DNA of 64,000 nucleotides from Ciona savignyi (GCA_000149265.1 CH003356.1:7941-71940); one strand, 5' to 3'. Positions 40,201 to 52,500 are shown, numbered from the stretch's first letter. Numbers and translations are program-made. The notes: generated from the letters alone by a model not told the origin.

Positions 40201-43200
40201 CACAAAAAAATGCGGCGACCGATACCAAATGTTCAATCGTTAAAATTAACCAAAGTCAGCCCAGTATGGTTAGTAAGTATGAACAATTTATTTTAAAAAA
40301 TTGAAAGGTCACTGTTGAGGGTTATTGGACACGCAGTAGCAAATTAAAAAACATCATTACAGGAAAAGAAAATCATAAAACTTAAACACGAACAAAGAGA
40401 TTGCTAGCTCCCGATACCATATTTGTTCTCCTCAGAAATTGAACACTATTCAAACCACTGATCATACCATGTAAGATTTTAAGGTAATCAGAGACCGGGA
40501 CGTTTCTGCGTGCAGAAACATAGAGGGTTCGGTCAAAATTATTAGTATAACTATTGGTGGTTAACACGTGGTTGACACTACTTAGTGGTTAATATTGATC
40601 TTTTGAAAACGCATTCCTGGCACAAGGTTTACCTCGTTCATAAGTTGAAATATCGAACGTATTTATGCCAGTAATTCCTGGTAGAACCGGCGTATTTGTT
40701 ATGCTGAGTGGGAATTGAATTCTTGAACCATTCATCCACTCTATAGTTCCCGAAGCAACAATAGAGTCAGAGTTTGCCCAGAAAAATCGATTGCCAACGA
40801 CGGTCAAAAAGGATGGAATGACTGGTTGGGTGATTGGACTTCGCAACATGATACGCCGTCCACTGCCGTCAGTGCTGTACAAAATAGAATTAAACATATG
40901 TAAAGATATTTCTCGTATTATAGGATTTACAAACAACCCCTAAGTGTGTATATGTGAAAATAAGACTTACCGCATTGACTCTAAAACATTGCGATGAGAA
41001 TCAACCCAGTAGAGTGTATGAAACATGGCGCTGTATGTAATACCGTGAGGCCGTAGCACAGAATCACTGACCAGAAGCATACGACCAGTCCCGTCCATGC
41101 CGCTCTTCATGATACTCCCGTTTAGATCCGACCAAAAGAGATGCCTATATGGATATTGGAGTGTTGAAAACGAACTTATGCATTCGGTGATAACTACCTT
41201 CCGACTGGGTCCAGAGTTATACTGATAGGCGTGTTGATATCAGCACCCGATATCAGCCGTCGATCCACTCGGTGAGTTCCATCTCTAATACCTGACACAT
41301 CAGTGCTGGCCACTCCAATACTTTGACTCCCAATATCAGTCCAATAAACATTTCCCCCGTAAAAATCGACTGCAAGGCCGACCGGTTGAAGTAAACCTTA
41401 AATTGTTATCGATTAAGATACTTTGAGAATTTCGACTAGTTAGTAATCCAAATAATAAAAATAATTCAGGTATATCATCAAGTTAAATGTTAAGGGTATC
41501 AAAAGAATCCCATTGTTTCTTGAAAAATTGTGTATATCATACCTTTGACCAGAGTGACAGTGTTTGAACCGAGTTCGAAAGAAGTGATTTTTATCTCACT
41601 GCTCTGTCTTTCAATCCACAAGATTGCATAATTCGATGTTGTGGTTCTATGCGATATGGCCCGATTGTATTTGTGATAATGTACCGCATTCACCACACCA
41701 CCCGACGCATGCAAAACACGCTGCAAGAACAATAAGTATATTAAAACAATTACACCGAGGATTAGGTTATAAATTGACGTTTAGACTTATTGGTCAAAAT
41801 GTAGCTGTATGCTAACCTAATCTTTGTTGGTAATAATAAAATACGTTTTTGACTAATTACTGAAATGCAAATCTCCTATAATTAACACAAAACGGAAAGC
41901 TTGTAGTAATGTTATTTGAACGGTAGATAACCAGTTAGGCGTCCATTCCAGAACGCATTCAGAAATCAAGGGAATATAAGGTGTGGTTAGGTCAAATTAA
42001 CCACAGCGAATAGATTAAATCCGTATTAAACGTATATTACCGGAGGCTTCTACCACAAATCTAAACACATGTACACAATTTTAACTAATTTTATATACAA
42101 GAAAAGTTGGCAGACAAGGCGTTAGTATGTGACAGATAAGAACAATTAGCCTTTTTTGATAACGCTTCTATTGGTTTATTTTTAATTAGTTATCTGAATT
42201 CTTATTTTGGTCAGTGGCACAGGGTATTGGTGACTATTGCTTCCGTTTTACTCATTATAAAAATAGGAAATATTTTTAGGTAGTTGAAAATATACTTTGT
42301 ATGTTTTGACCAAAACAATAACATTTTATGTATTTAGCTTACTTCATTGTTGTTTAAAATTCAAAAATGTAACCTGACATAATGCCGATTTGTTTGGATG
42401 CATTTATCCTGTTTAAAAAAAAAAATAAATTGAAAGTCTATGTGTCAGCAAAATTTGCCGACCACACATAATCATTTTCAAGCGTTTTATGTTGAATCTG
42501 CCAAAATACATCCATTTAAGAACAAAAACGAATGTTTAATCGGATTTAAGCTTTTATAGATGTTTACTAATGTGTATTCAAAGCCCAGTGGCAAATTAGA
42601 GGTAAATCACCATGGGAGAACTCTTGAAGCAAAATGGTTAAAAGTAAAAAAACTGTAAATGTGGCACCTGTAAGGAAGATTGATTGAAATGTGTCGGTCC
42701 GTGCTGAAGAGCTGAATATATGCCGTCGGAAGTTGAAAATAAAATGGACTGTTGTAAATTTTCGTTCCCGTCTAAATTTCCTGGTGAAGTTCTTGGTGCT
42801 CTTTTAAAGTATGTGGAATTTGCCGATAATTTACTTGACACACCAAAACTCGTGGAGTATACTTTGATGTGGTATAGCGTATTGAATAAAATGTTTTCAA
42901 TACTTTGAGTGAAGATCGAATTTCTCAGTGTTATATTAACGGGGATCCGGCTGCAAAATACGTGTTTAGAAAAACAAAGTTTAAACCTTTGGATAACTAA
43001 ATTCAAACGAATCATACATCACACGCCGCTCAAACGCCGACGACAAAACAATTTTAAAAGAGTCGTACACTCCGTTGGCTGGAGAACGCCACGTCAATGA
43101 AATACTGGTGATATTTATATCTTCAATCGCCAGTTGGGTAGGTGGTTGTGGGTCTGTGAGAAAGTAATACATGTTATTTTATGGAGTTTAACGTTAACTA

Positions 43201-46200
43201 AGAACACAAACTTGCTACAATTGAAGAAACGGAAGTTTCACTACTCATAAGTCTGGGAGCTTGACTGGTAATGTGGACTGTATAATTGACCCCTGATGTT
43301 GGATTGAGGAAGATCTGTTCTGAAGACTTTCTACTTAAGTGGGAGAGAGGGAGAATGTGGGGCGTAATGGACATCTAGAAAAACAGAACATGTAAGTATT
43401 ACATTTGCGTGAACATTATTTTCGTTCGTACGTTATAAACATTATGTTCCGATTCTCTGGACCATTGAACAAGTAGCATAGAAATTCGAAAACCATAACG
43501 ACAATGCTCGCGTGGAATATGTACGGCCGGCTCTGCGTTATATTTTGTCTGCAATAAATTTGAGATTAGTAATAAGCAGTTATAATGTCTCAAAGATAAC
43601 TACCTGTAGGGAACGTTGATAAGCACACGCATCGGCAGTCACCACTTCCATTGTAATGTTTGCAGGCGGCAGAGGCGCTAAGGGAATGTATAACTATTAA
43701 AAAGTGTAAATAAATTAAAAGTCAAAGGACAAATGTTAAAAAAACTACAGTTGCCCAAAGTCAAAAAAACATTATTTATTTTTACCTGTATTAAATACGA
43801 TAACTGTTGATTGGCCCGTAATAGTGCCGTAAGATGGAGTAATTGAAATTTTGTAAATTGACGATGGTCGCAGTCCAAATATTGAACAGGAGAAATTGTC
43901 CGTGTGAATCGATCGGCGGGTTCCATCGTTGGGTAAAATAGATACATTGAAGAATGACGGCGTTGTGTCTAGCGGTCTCCAAAACAAGGTTATCGAGTTG
44001 GATGTTGATGCGACTTGATGAATTTCTAACCTTTGGTAGCTCCCGGCTTAAAGTAAAAAAAAATGTCTGATCCAAGAGCAAATTTTGGTATTGTGTTGCA
44101 GACTAACTGAAAATATAATGACCAGTCTTGATATTATTCTGCGAGGATTTTGCAGGAGGTTGAATGTGCTAGCATCGAACAATAAGGTTTTACGTCATGA
44201 ACAAGCTGGGTTTGATTGCACCGACCTTTCTTTAAACTTATAAATCGTTTGATCATGAAAGTAAATCATAAGCTACAGATGCGTGCTAAGCCGAGATTTG
44301 GCGCATTTAACTGATACAAACAAACGTGAGCACAGGTGAAGATTAAACTGAAGACGTGCAATTAATTTAAGTGCAATTAGATAGCTACATGCTGAGCTTA
44401 TCGAGAAAGCGAATATTTTTAATGATAATTTTTTTATGCCTGTCAATCGAAATTTGCGATCCTACCATTCTCCAAAGACTTTTTCAGGTCGTTGGAAATT
44501 CCGTTCCTGTTTTTGACTTCGTTGCAAATTGCCGACAGAATCGTATTTGGCCCGGAAGTTTGAAGATGTTTCGATGATTGAAACTCGAACAAACTATCCT
44601 AAAAATAAAGATATCAACACGTATTCCAAACAGGTTTTTCATGTGGTGTCAAGGTTACTTATATTTCGGCCTGATAACACAAAAATAAGATTTATTTACT
44701 AAATAAAATCGGTTTCTCTTTTTGTCGACAAATCATGTAACATACGTATAATGGATGTGAAGCAACAAGTGCGAGTTGAGACCTATCGGCTCGTCCAAAT
44801 CCTGCTGTGATGATTCTTCCAGCTTTTCTCCGGATGTTGAGCGCTGCGGATGCAGGCGGATCAAGCGACCTCTCACCAGTCACCACAATAAGAATGAATG
44901 GAACGTTGCTCCTGATTTATGAACAGGTGCAGCTCATTAATAAAAAAATCCAACAACATACACACAATATTTCCCATTAATAAAACAAGAATTATGCTGC
45001 GCGATGCAGCAACAAGCAAATACCAGCGGAAATAATTATATTCGGCGGTTGGTTATAAAACCGTCATTATTCTGTGGGCCCGCATCCGGCACTGTAGGCC
45101 ATATTGGCGTCAATTAAAGTGGATATAACTATTATTTTTAGGTTAATATTTGCCCCGCCTAGTTAAGCCTTCTTACATCAATATACAAATGGTTACATAT
45201 AGTTGGAACACCGTAGTCTAAAATACTCTTAGTTATTTATATAATATAAAATTGAATCCGCCCAAAGCAGTAACCCTTGGTTTAATACGCACTATAGATA
45301 ATATCCATCCTGAGTGTTTTTTGTTTCTTTTTCAATTGGAATAGTTAACAAAGCATGATTTGACGTGACAAATAAAAAAAAGACAGAAAATCGCGTGTAC
45401 TTTGCGTGGTGATAATCGCAGGCATTGAGTTTCAATTGGTCATCAGAAAACGTGTATTCTGTACCTTGCGAACCCAAATATAACATGGTCACAATCCCAT
45501 TTTGAAAAAGAACTTGTGCCCATAACCAATATGGAAGATCGTACGAAAACTTGTGGCTTTACACAAAATGGGTGGGTATAAATTATAATATCACACCTTC
45601 GAGATCCTGATTGCTTTCTGTTCCCGAAGAACACGTTCTTTACGTGACGTAATGCTCGTCGCAGCAAGCTCACATCTCCCGGTGCACCCGCAGTAAAGTT
45701 TCTCAACACGCGAATTACATCGGCAGTATTTGTGTAATCACTCAGCTCGATATCAACCCGTACGCGCCGGTCGAACCTAAATAAAACGAATCATGATGTT
45801 ATGGTTTTGAGGCAACAAAGGAATGTGGTGAGCGCGGTTTATATTTGTTATAATGAAATTCTCTCCTTGCCGAGATAATATTCAATTTTGGTTAACGACT
45901 GTAAATTTGCCCTTAGGTTGGAATGTAACACGCGCTTACGCACTTAAATCGGTGATATGACACACCGATCTAAATATCACTCAATTCGGGATCCTTAAGG
46001 CCCCTACGTCATTTTAGCTGTATGGCACGAAGCAACTTACGTGAGAAGAGAAATTCTTGTGTGGCGACTGTCCACTTCGAAATTCTGTATAATATCCACA
46101 ATAAATTGTTTCACGTCGGTGCTGCCGTTTCCATTCACAGCTGCCGAGTCAATAAGAAACACGAGGTCCAATGGCAGGTTACGAACACAATGCGTTATAT

Positions 46201-46360
46201 TCCAATCTTGCAGTTTAGTTTCGTCGAAAGAGTTTCTATTATTTTGAATATTGGAAGTATCGGCTTGAGTAGAACTGTTGAGAATAATAGCAAAAAGCAC
46301 AACAACGCTTCTAATTGTTTGAAGACGTGGGGCCAAGAGGTTTCGGATATAATTTTTCAT
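20644..46360 (-). CDS. giant extracellular mosaic protein with two serine-protease folds (enteropeptidase/MAM-LDLa type)
   Basis: ATG 46360 opens a hydrophobic signal-like segment ([16 protein letters not shown]); an in-frame ATG at 46396 is an alternative. Domain order: VWA, three FN3, YWTD propeller, EGF-like, two LDLa, MAM units, LDLa, CUB, LDLa, SRCR, active trypsin-fold protease, CUB, an unrecognised Cys/Leu-rich region, CUB, MAM, two LDLa, pseudoprotease, LDLa, CUB-like, LDLa, CUB; stop TAA at 20644-20646. No transmembrane segment was noticed, so it is probably secreted. The LDLa-MAM-CUB-LDLa-SRCR-trypsin order is that of enteropeptidase. Phases match across the joins I checked (FN3 to propeller, propeller to EGF, EGF to LDLa, protease to CUB, CUB to the 30 kb region and its successive exons, LDLa to final CUB). 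That argues for one gene; two genes split near 30 kb remain possible. The last CUB is short, so a further 3' exon may exist. Confidence 0.7.
22340..24830 (-). other. two LDLa repeats and a catalytically dead serine-protease fold
   Basis: LDLa repeats ([35 protein letters not shown]) lead into [16 protein letters not shown], which replaces the usual R-IVGG activation site. His57 remains (LVPAHC) and Asp102 remains ([10 protein letters not shown]), but the Ser195 motif reads NDQGLALFC, so Ser is Gln; Cys191 and Cys220 are both gone. A long acidic insert precedes the Asp motif. The end helix (NHWIENTL) is typical. Confidence 0.8.
26395..26465. repeat. short repeats of ATAGAAATATGAAATAAAC
   Basis: The 19-mer occurs twice about 50 bases apart, with a partial copy between them, in an intron. 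Confidence 0.7.
27294..27345. repeat. tandem duplication, unit about 30 bp
   Basis: AAATTAAGG followed by TTTTC(C)AAGCAATG occurs twice in a mosaic-gene intron. Confidence 0.6.
28030..30406 (-). other. unrecognised extracellular region
   Basis: Exons at about 30240-30406, 30123-30210, 29940-30070, 29545-29860, 29130-29280, 28438-28535 and 28050-28190 join in frame. The first part has [20 protein letters not shown] and a following Trp pattern ([13 protein letters not shown]); the last part is Leu- and Cys-rich and looks helical ([23 protein letters not shown]). I cannot assign a family. Confidence 0.6.
28812..29068 (+). mobile_element. 5'-truncated SINE copy
   Basis: Has the B-box side (GGTTGTAGGTTTAAAACTGGT), the body and GGGGATAAACATGAAT with a decayed TATCC tail, in a mosaic-gene intron and antisense to it. 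The A-box side is missing. A fragment of the same body lies at about 29355-29430. Confidence 0.8.
30550..31140 (-). other. CUB domain downstream of the protease
   Basis: Begins [20 protein letters not shown] and includes [10 protein letters not shown]. Its first exon joins the protease exon in phase 1, showing that the protein does not end at the protease. Confidence 0.8.
31370..32440 (-). other. active-type chymotrypsin-fold protease domain
   Basis: Activation site R-LVGG (near 32420), His57 in LTAAHC (about 32132), Asp102 in DWDIAVLEV (about 31915) and Ser195 in GDSGGPLLC, split by an intron at 31526-31578. The catalytic triad is complete. The S1 determinants are unusual: position 189 is Gly (GIGICHGDSGG) and position 226 is Asp (KKPDVFT), with Ser at 216. 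Trypsins and enteropeptidase have Asp189. A linker Cys upstream (YQCGVR) could tie the chain to the protease. Confidence 0.88.
32735..34060 (-). other. CUB, LDLa and SRCR modules before the protease
   Basis: CUB ([20 protein letters not shown] onward, about 33660-34050), LDLa ([20 protein letters not shown], about 33340-33480) and SRCR-like ([15 protein letters not shown], 32735-32940). CUB-LDLa-SRCR-protease is the enteropeptidase order. Confidence 0.8.
34135..34375 (+). mobile_element. SINE copy with internal deletion
   Basis: Retains the tRNA-like head (TTGGTCTAGCGGTTAAGTGC) and the tail (TATCC repeats) but lacks about 60 bases of the body after the head. It lies in a mosaic-gene intron, antisense. 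Confidence 0.85.
34600..38830 (-). other. LDLa repeats and MAM domains
   Basis: Two LDLa repeats ([33 protein letters not shown]) precede the first MAM ([20 protein letters not shown] to [11 protein letters not shown]). A second MAM begins [15 protein letters not shown] near 37490 and ends [15 protein letters not shown] near 35400, with a long insert. A third starts [12 protein letters not shown] and ends near 34690, followed by LDLa ([20 protein letters not shown]). MAM domains mediate adhesion or oligomerisation; LDLa repeats bind calcium. Confidence 0.8.
36388..36651 (+). mobile_element. SINE copy, full length, diverged
   Basis: Head CCGGTCTGGTGGTTTAGTGC, B-box-like GGTTGCAGGTTCAA, body and ATCTTATCCTA end. 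Antisense in a mosaic-gene intron. Confidence 0.85.
39382..39528 (-). other. EGF-like or Cys-rich module after the propeller
   Basis: One exon with six cysteines ([10 protein letters not shown] to ACPNR). It enters in phase 1 from the propeller exon and leaves in phase 2 into the first LDLa exon. Confidence 0.5.
40610..41721 (-). other. LDLR class B (YWTD) propeller repeats
   Basis: Repeats such as [40 protein letters not shown] and [16 protein letters not shown] show the YWTD/LY signature. Such repeats form a six-bladed propeller in LDL receptor relatives, usually followed by an EGF-like module, as here. Confidence 0.85.
42668..44048 (-). other. three fibronectin type III domains
   Basis: Recognised from [19 protein letters not shown], the block near 43190-43680, and [19 protein letters not shown] with later Tyr and Ser strands. 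The last exon ends at 42668 in phase 0 and joins the next exon at about 41721 in phase 0. Confidence 0.7.
44466..46360 (-). other. signal peptide and VWA domain of the mosaic gene
   Basis: Four exons, at 46041-46360 and about 45590-45780, 44750-44920 and 44466-44600. The first strand reads [17 protein letters not shown]: the metal-binding DxSxS motif is DSAAV, so the MIDAS site looks lost. Later pieces ([20 protein letters not shown]) fit the rest of the fold. Confidence 0.75.
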
Positions 46361-49016
46361 TTTGACGTGGCAAAACAGACCAGTGTTATGATACATATAC
46401 GAAAGCAGCTTTATTATATAAACACTACCGGTGCCACGATAGTATCATTTCAGCTATAGCCTAAATGTCTTCTCTGTGAACCAACTAATTAGTGAGTAAA
46501 TTTTGCTTCAACTAAATATTCTCCAATACAATATGGAGAGAGCTCAAAAACTGTAGTTACATCAAGTCACACAAAAATGTTTCGACTTTTCATACCTTGG
46601 CGTGCTTTCGAACGGTCTAATTACGACAAAGGAGTAAGTTTATTTACGTTTGATTGATTAAATCGACGTAAAAGTATAATTCATACGACAAATGCTTTTT
46701 ACTCCAATAACTTTTGAACTAAAACGATTTCTCACAAATACTTGAGACAAACACAAACATTTTAGACCGACTTTAAAATACGTTTCAATGCTTCGTTATC
46801 TTATTTATGCAATATACGTCTAATGGCGTAACAGATTATACAGTTATAACACACCTAACTTCACTATAACACTTTAATGCAGACATCCTTATCGACTGAT
46901 GGTACAGCCAGTAATTTTTCTGCTTGTTTGAGAAGCCTTTTTCTCGAAAATGCCTCCGGGAATCTTCACCTATACGAACGACTACTTGAATAGAACCGGC
47001 ACTCTGGTATTGTGGTTGAAATCGACGTTTTCTTTACAATCCGAAGAAAAAGAATAAATTCCTATTCTAATTTACCGCAATGATCAAAATACAATCTCTG
47101 TAACTTCACGACTATAGGTGTCGGCTTCCAGCACCTGTCTTTATGAGAAGTTGTAGTTTGCTTAGACGGCGTCTGTTATTCAGATTTTAAAATACCGCGT
47201 CATTGTCTAAAATTTCATGAATTTATTCGAAAATGACACATGGCGACGGGAACAAAAAGTCTTGTAAATGACGGTTTTCTAAGAAAAAATATTGGTTACT
47301 AAGAAAAAAAACACCTACAATTAAATGATCACAAATTTGCCTTATTTAAGAAATAAAACCAGTATTTGCCAAATTGTGACTGCACAGGAGCCAAAATACT
47401 TCATAAACATCTCAACAATTACCGATAATTCCAAAACATACTAAAACTATTAAAGGATCGATTAACTCATGAAAATGAGCAGGCGGTAAAAACGAGCGTT
47501 ATACTTTGGTGTAATGGTGGAAAAAATAGGAATACAATAGCGATCTTATTGACGTCGATATACAATCTCGAAGTTACAATCTCGAAGCATTATTTTTACA
47601 ATTGCTTTACCTTTTCACGATTTTTGTGTTTGCTTCTTTATATGATTTTCAGGCCGGGTTCACACACACTCGCGGGCGACGATCATTTATTCCTCATGCC
47701 GAATGTACCAGTCAGCTGATGACAAACCAAAGAAATAACTACTCGAGAGTGGTAATGTGTGTGGACTCAAAATAATAGAATGCTTGATTAGAATTATCGG
47801 ACAATAAATTGTACACCATATTTGAAATTACAAATCATTAGTTTTAAGAAAAAAATGCTCCTAATGCAAACATAGTTGTACAGAATTGAATGTTTCAAAC
47901 AAAACCCGTTTTATAAATAAAAAATATAAAATTAAGTAGGATTTTCGAATGAATTAGATTAGAAGATAAGAATAGGCCCATCTTAGTCCGACCGGTTAGT
48001 CTGGTGGTTTGGTGCGACGGTTCGAAATTGGTCGCTTGTAGGTAGTTGGTTGTGTTCTTGGGCAAGGCACTTAACGGACATTGACTGAACCCAGCGGCTT
48101 AATGGGTTCTACAAAATTAAAGGAACGTGTGAATCATACACAACAAATTGCAATAGCTTCGGTAACCGGACGGTGGTGGCAGGTGATATGACGATTGCTC
48201 GTGTGTTTACCCCCTTGGTTTTCCCACTCACGGGGATAAACATGAATATCCTATCCATGTCGGATGCACGTTTTTTCTGTAATGCGCGGAGTGAATGGAA
48301 GATCTGGTTGGTCATTGGTCGTTTCCGCGTTTCGCAGGATTTTTAAATGAAGTAAATTTCAGAGACATATTTAACATTTAAAACAATCAAATAATTACAT
48401 TCTTTTCAGTCAAAACAAAGTCCAATTACTTTTATACCTTAACATGGAAGAACATGTTTTTAGTTACAACCCTTCATTTACCATAAATTTGATGTATTAT
48501 GATAATGAATTGAAATCTTTCTGAACTTAAATATACATTAAGCCATTGTTTTACAGTTTTAGACAGTCATTGTAAAAAGACAAACTTTTGGTTGTATTCT
48601 TGATCCAGCGTGGTTATTTTATCAACTGCTGAAATGTACTTTAGTTGAAATCGGACTTAAAACAATCTTAAACGTAAAGTTGCTTGTCCGATCAACCATG
48701 GTTGCTCCTTCCAACGAGCAAATCCGATAGGGCAAACCTTGTACAAATCTCTTGCACTGTACGTCCTCGGACGTAGCATTCGAACCAAAAACTTTCAAGA
48801 ACTAGTTTATATAAAAAATGTTTGTCTACATTTTGTACTGAACAAGTGTTGCCGCAATTGATGTCCCGTAAACAATGTATTTTATTTGTAAGAAATTACA
48901 GTAATAATAAAATTCTTGTTGTATGCATGGATAATATCATCAAAGATTAAAAATCACCAACATCAAAAGATGTTGGTCCACAACACACTGCACGGTCAAG
49001 GAGACTCAGTAAGAAG
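46361..49016. other. intergenic region upstream of the mosaic gene
   Basis: Apart from the SINE at 47985-48257 I see no gene. Bases 46400-47960 and 48260-48950 hold no convincing exon. The mosaic-gene promoter should lie near 46400 and upstream; no motif is distinct. Confidence 0.55.
47985..48257 (+). mobile_element. SINE copy, near full length
   Basis: Head GTCCGACCGGTTAGTCTGGT, body (GGGCAAGGCACTTAACGGAC) and GGGGATAAACATGAATATCC end. Intergenic; the anticodon-arm part of the head is deleted. Confidence 0.85.
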
Positions 49017-49530
49017 ATGGTACACAAAAGAGAAACTTGTCGATACTGTTCGAAGATTGCTTCGTGTGGTAAGGTGTCCTTTTTCTTATGAGCCGTATAT
49101 GTCGTGTGTAATTTTGGGCACAATTTTTAGTAAACAGCACAATAAACGGATACGATATAGTAGAGGCTTCAGCAACACTGCCGGAAAACCAGGAAAACAT
49201 GTTAAGTGCCGAAATGGAGCTCCGTTTGCAGTCAGCCTCACTTTTCAAAGCGTTAAAAGCGGGTTACGAGTTAGCAAGCATTATATCGCATGGAGAAAAG
49301 CGGCTTTTACGCGGATGGCAGGTAACACTCTGTTCAGGACTCGACCAAAAGACGAAAACCTATTCTAGTGGGTTTCAAGTGTGATTTGGATTAAACAAAA
49401 AGTTGACATGTTAAAACAAAAAAGTTTAAAACACGACGTAACTATCGGTTACTTGTATAAAATTACCTAACTTGCGCAGACGCAAGTCTGTGGCCTGCAG
49501 GCGTTTTCCACTAAGGGCTTACAAGCGTAA
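49017..49530 (+). CDS. candidate small gene antisense to the Raf 3' end
   Basis: Three exons join in phase: 49017-49068 (MVHKRETCRYCSKIASC), 49173-49321 (a 49-residue Leu/Glu/Lys-rich stretch including MELRLQSASLFKALKAGYEL) and 49480-49530 ending in TAA. Donors are GTAAGG and GTAACA; acceptors are GGCTTCAG and TTGCGCAG. The middle exon looks coding and helical; the first has a CxxC pair. The last 20 bases overlap the Raf stop region on the other strand. No family is recognised. If the GT within GCGTAAGTG acts as a donor instead of TAA being the stop, the gene would continue. Pure chance is possible. Confidence 0.25.
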
Positions 49531-52500
49531 GTGTGTTTTGATTTCTGGTGGATTTAGGCAAAATAAGTCGGAAAAAGTCCTCATTAGAAGCGCCAGCTGC
49601 GCGATTCAGCGACCCCGGGTCCGACTGACTGCGACATATTCTCGGCAATGCTTGATAAATAACGTTTAACTCGTTGAAAATCTGAAATAAAAAGAGTTAG
49701 TTTTAGCGAAAGTGTTCAAATACCAACGAAGAATGAGGTTTTGAGATTTGACTTAATGGAGGGTAGGTAAGTTTATCAGAACGTAAATTTCCAGGAAAAC
49801 TTTAAGAGTGTCGATATATGTTTTAAATACTGCGCCATAACATGTTAGTAACAAATTTCCAACGTAGATTGGGTCAAATTGCAATGCACTGTGTAAATGG
49901 GCCAATTTGGTCAAGCAGTGGGAACTGCAATAAACTGTGCCATGCATATTTCGGGACGCGGAAAGCAGTGCTCGTGCTGTGTTGTGTCTAGTTTAGTTTT
50001 GGGTCTCTTACTTGTTTAAACAGCGGACGTTGGTCCCGGTCCTTATTGATGCAATCTGTGATGAGTTTTCGACATGCCCGCGGGGTGTCGCTCCTGATCA
50101 GGTCAAGATCAGGACGCAAATAGCCCCGACCCACCTGGAACAGAATCTGAAAGAGAACAAAGTAAAATATAAAAGTTGTATGGGCGTAATCTCAGTAAAA
50201 CACATGGAATATAACTAGATGATAAAGGACGGTAAAGATATAACATCATATAATCATTTTTCTGCACTCTGCAGGCGGACTACGAAAAATCCGTATAATT
50301 TGTTATATTAATCAAGAATTAATGATTTCGCTTCATTAACTCTTATACCCAGTTAAGACGTGCTAGTCAGATGTTGGATACGATCTATCTGCGATGTTTT
50401 ATCAATAGGTAAGGCACTTAGCCTACTAATCGTCTCGATCCAGTGGTTTAGATGGATCAATCTAAAAACTGAATTGAACACAACGCCATACTGTGGGAAG
50501 GCGCTGATGTGATGATTACCGTGTTATAAAGACTGTCGATGTCCCACACGGGGACCACAAGTTTACCATTTGTAGGAAGTATTCTGGCTAGTTGTTATCT
50601 ATTCCAATAATTGGCTGTATAAGTTAGTGGTCCCCAAATAGTGACTGGCACAGTTTCTTTCTGAATACGCCCATTGTTTTATAAACATGATAAACCTGCT
50701 GCATTTTTAAAATTTAAGAAAATGACATTAAAAGCACAACCCGCAGTTTATTTTGGGTTGTTAAAAGAATAGCTAAGAGTATTAGCGAATATTTGGTATT
50801 GGGTTTGTAGGCTGCTCAACTAATCAAAGGCCTTTTCTTTTTTTAAGTTTATTATTCTGCAGTTTCATTTTATGTGATTTTTAGCCGTCTAAGCTTACGA
50901 CAGCCAACAATTTCATTGAATGTTTTAAACCACAAGGACGTTTAAAGAGTGAAATATTGCGTAGTTGTACATTAATTGTTAAGCTTACTAGCAACTTATA
51001 TACTGCCGATTCATGGGTTCGGTTAAACGATGAACCGGACCAAAATAATTGAAAAGTCCCTTAGCACAAACTAATAATGCGAATTGCACCACGGTTTCAA
51101 AGCGTTGATTTAGTACAATAAGTACTAAAGACAAATCATCAACATCGATTGGATGCTGAACATGCTGAACACGCCATGCGCTCGTTTTCGTGTAAACTTC
51201 ACACAACGATTTCAAAAACTTAAGCAGATATAAGCAGACGCATCGTTCTCTCGAGGATTATATAAATTGCTACATCACGTGTTTTTGATAAAAATCATTT
51301 TTCTGTAAATGATTTGTTAAACCCACCAACTTTCGCAATAACTGAGAGGACATCAACCTTTTTAAATAAAAGCATAATATCTGACCACGGTTTCGTTTGT
51401 TGTGCATGAACGCAGCACGCAGCCGCATATTTTATCATTTGTAGTTTTAATAACTTCGAAGGCTTGAATATTTAAATTAAGTGATTCTTTCAAAAATATT
51501 TGTGTGTTTGCAAAGTTGTCATTGTAAATGTCTACGATTTGGATAAAACAACATTTGATCGCTTTAACGAGTTTCGATAAGACTTTTTAAAGCGAAATTT
51601 CAAATCTATGAGCAACCGAACGTTCAGATGAGTAAATCGTGTAGTATTGGTAACAAACAAACACGTTGAGGAATCCATCGAATCGTAACCGCGATCTTAG
51701 CTACGCATCCGACAATAGGGAAATCATATATTTAAATGGTATGATTAAGCAAAAAATAAAACGGTGGACGTAACCCAGCTGTAATAAGTGTTGTTTTCCA
51801 TCGACACGAATAAACCACAACAACTCACCATATCTCTGTTCCCAATGTGACTGTACGGTAACGTGTTGGTGGTCATCTCGAACAGAACGACGCCAAACGC
51901 ATAAACATCGGACTGAAAGGTGTACGGGTTTCCGCCAATCATACGAATTACCTGGCAAAATTTGTAATTGGTGTTTGACGTGAATATGACTGGAGGTTTG
52001 ATTTGAAAGATCACAGTATTGGCATGTGACTTATTTTCTTTAAAAAAAATCCTAAGATTACTCGACAAGAAAGTTGGTTTATATCCACTTCACAAAAAAA
52101 CTGAATTAGATACAGTGAACGAGTTCACATTAAAAATGTATTTTTCCAAAAAATCCCATTTTAATTATTTTTTATTTTTAGCAAGGCCAACGCAAACTTA
52201 ACTCTTCTCCAGCCTTTTTCGGAGCTGGATTACTCGAAAAAGACAGTTTATTAAGTTGATGCAAATCGCTGACAGTTCGGCATTTTGAATTAATTATTGT
52301 AATGACGCTCATACTAGATGACATTATTCGACAAACAGACGTGGATTGCCAGTGTTGCGGTTACTTGCGCGTACCACTGATACCATCTTATGGTCGTTTT
52401 CTATGCAATCGGTTTATGAATCGGTTGCGTAAATAGTTCTGCGATAAGAACCGCTGTATGAGCGTGTAAACAAGTTTAAAAACCTCTGGCGCCATCCAGA

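Noticed and set aside
20644-46360. Splitting the mosaic region into separate protease genes
   Set aside because: Phases match across the expected breakpoints and no second signal peptide was seen near 27-31 kb.
48916-49368. 150-residue + strand open frame
   Set aside because: It reads through likely splice sites and its composition is not protein-like; a different frame in the same stretch gives the better-supported spliced candidate.
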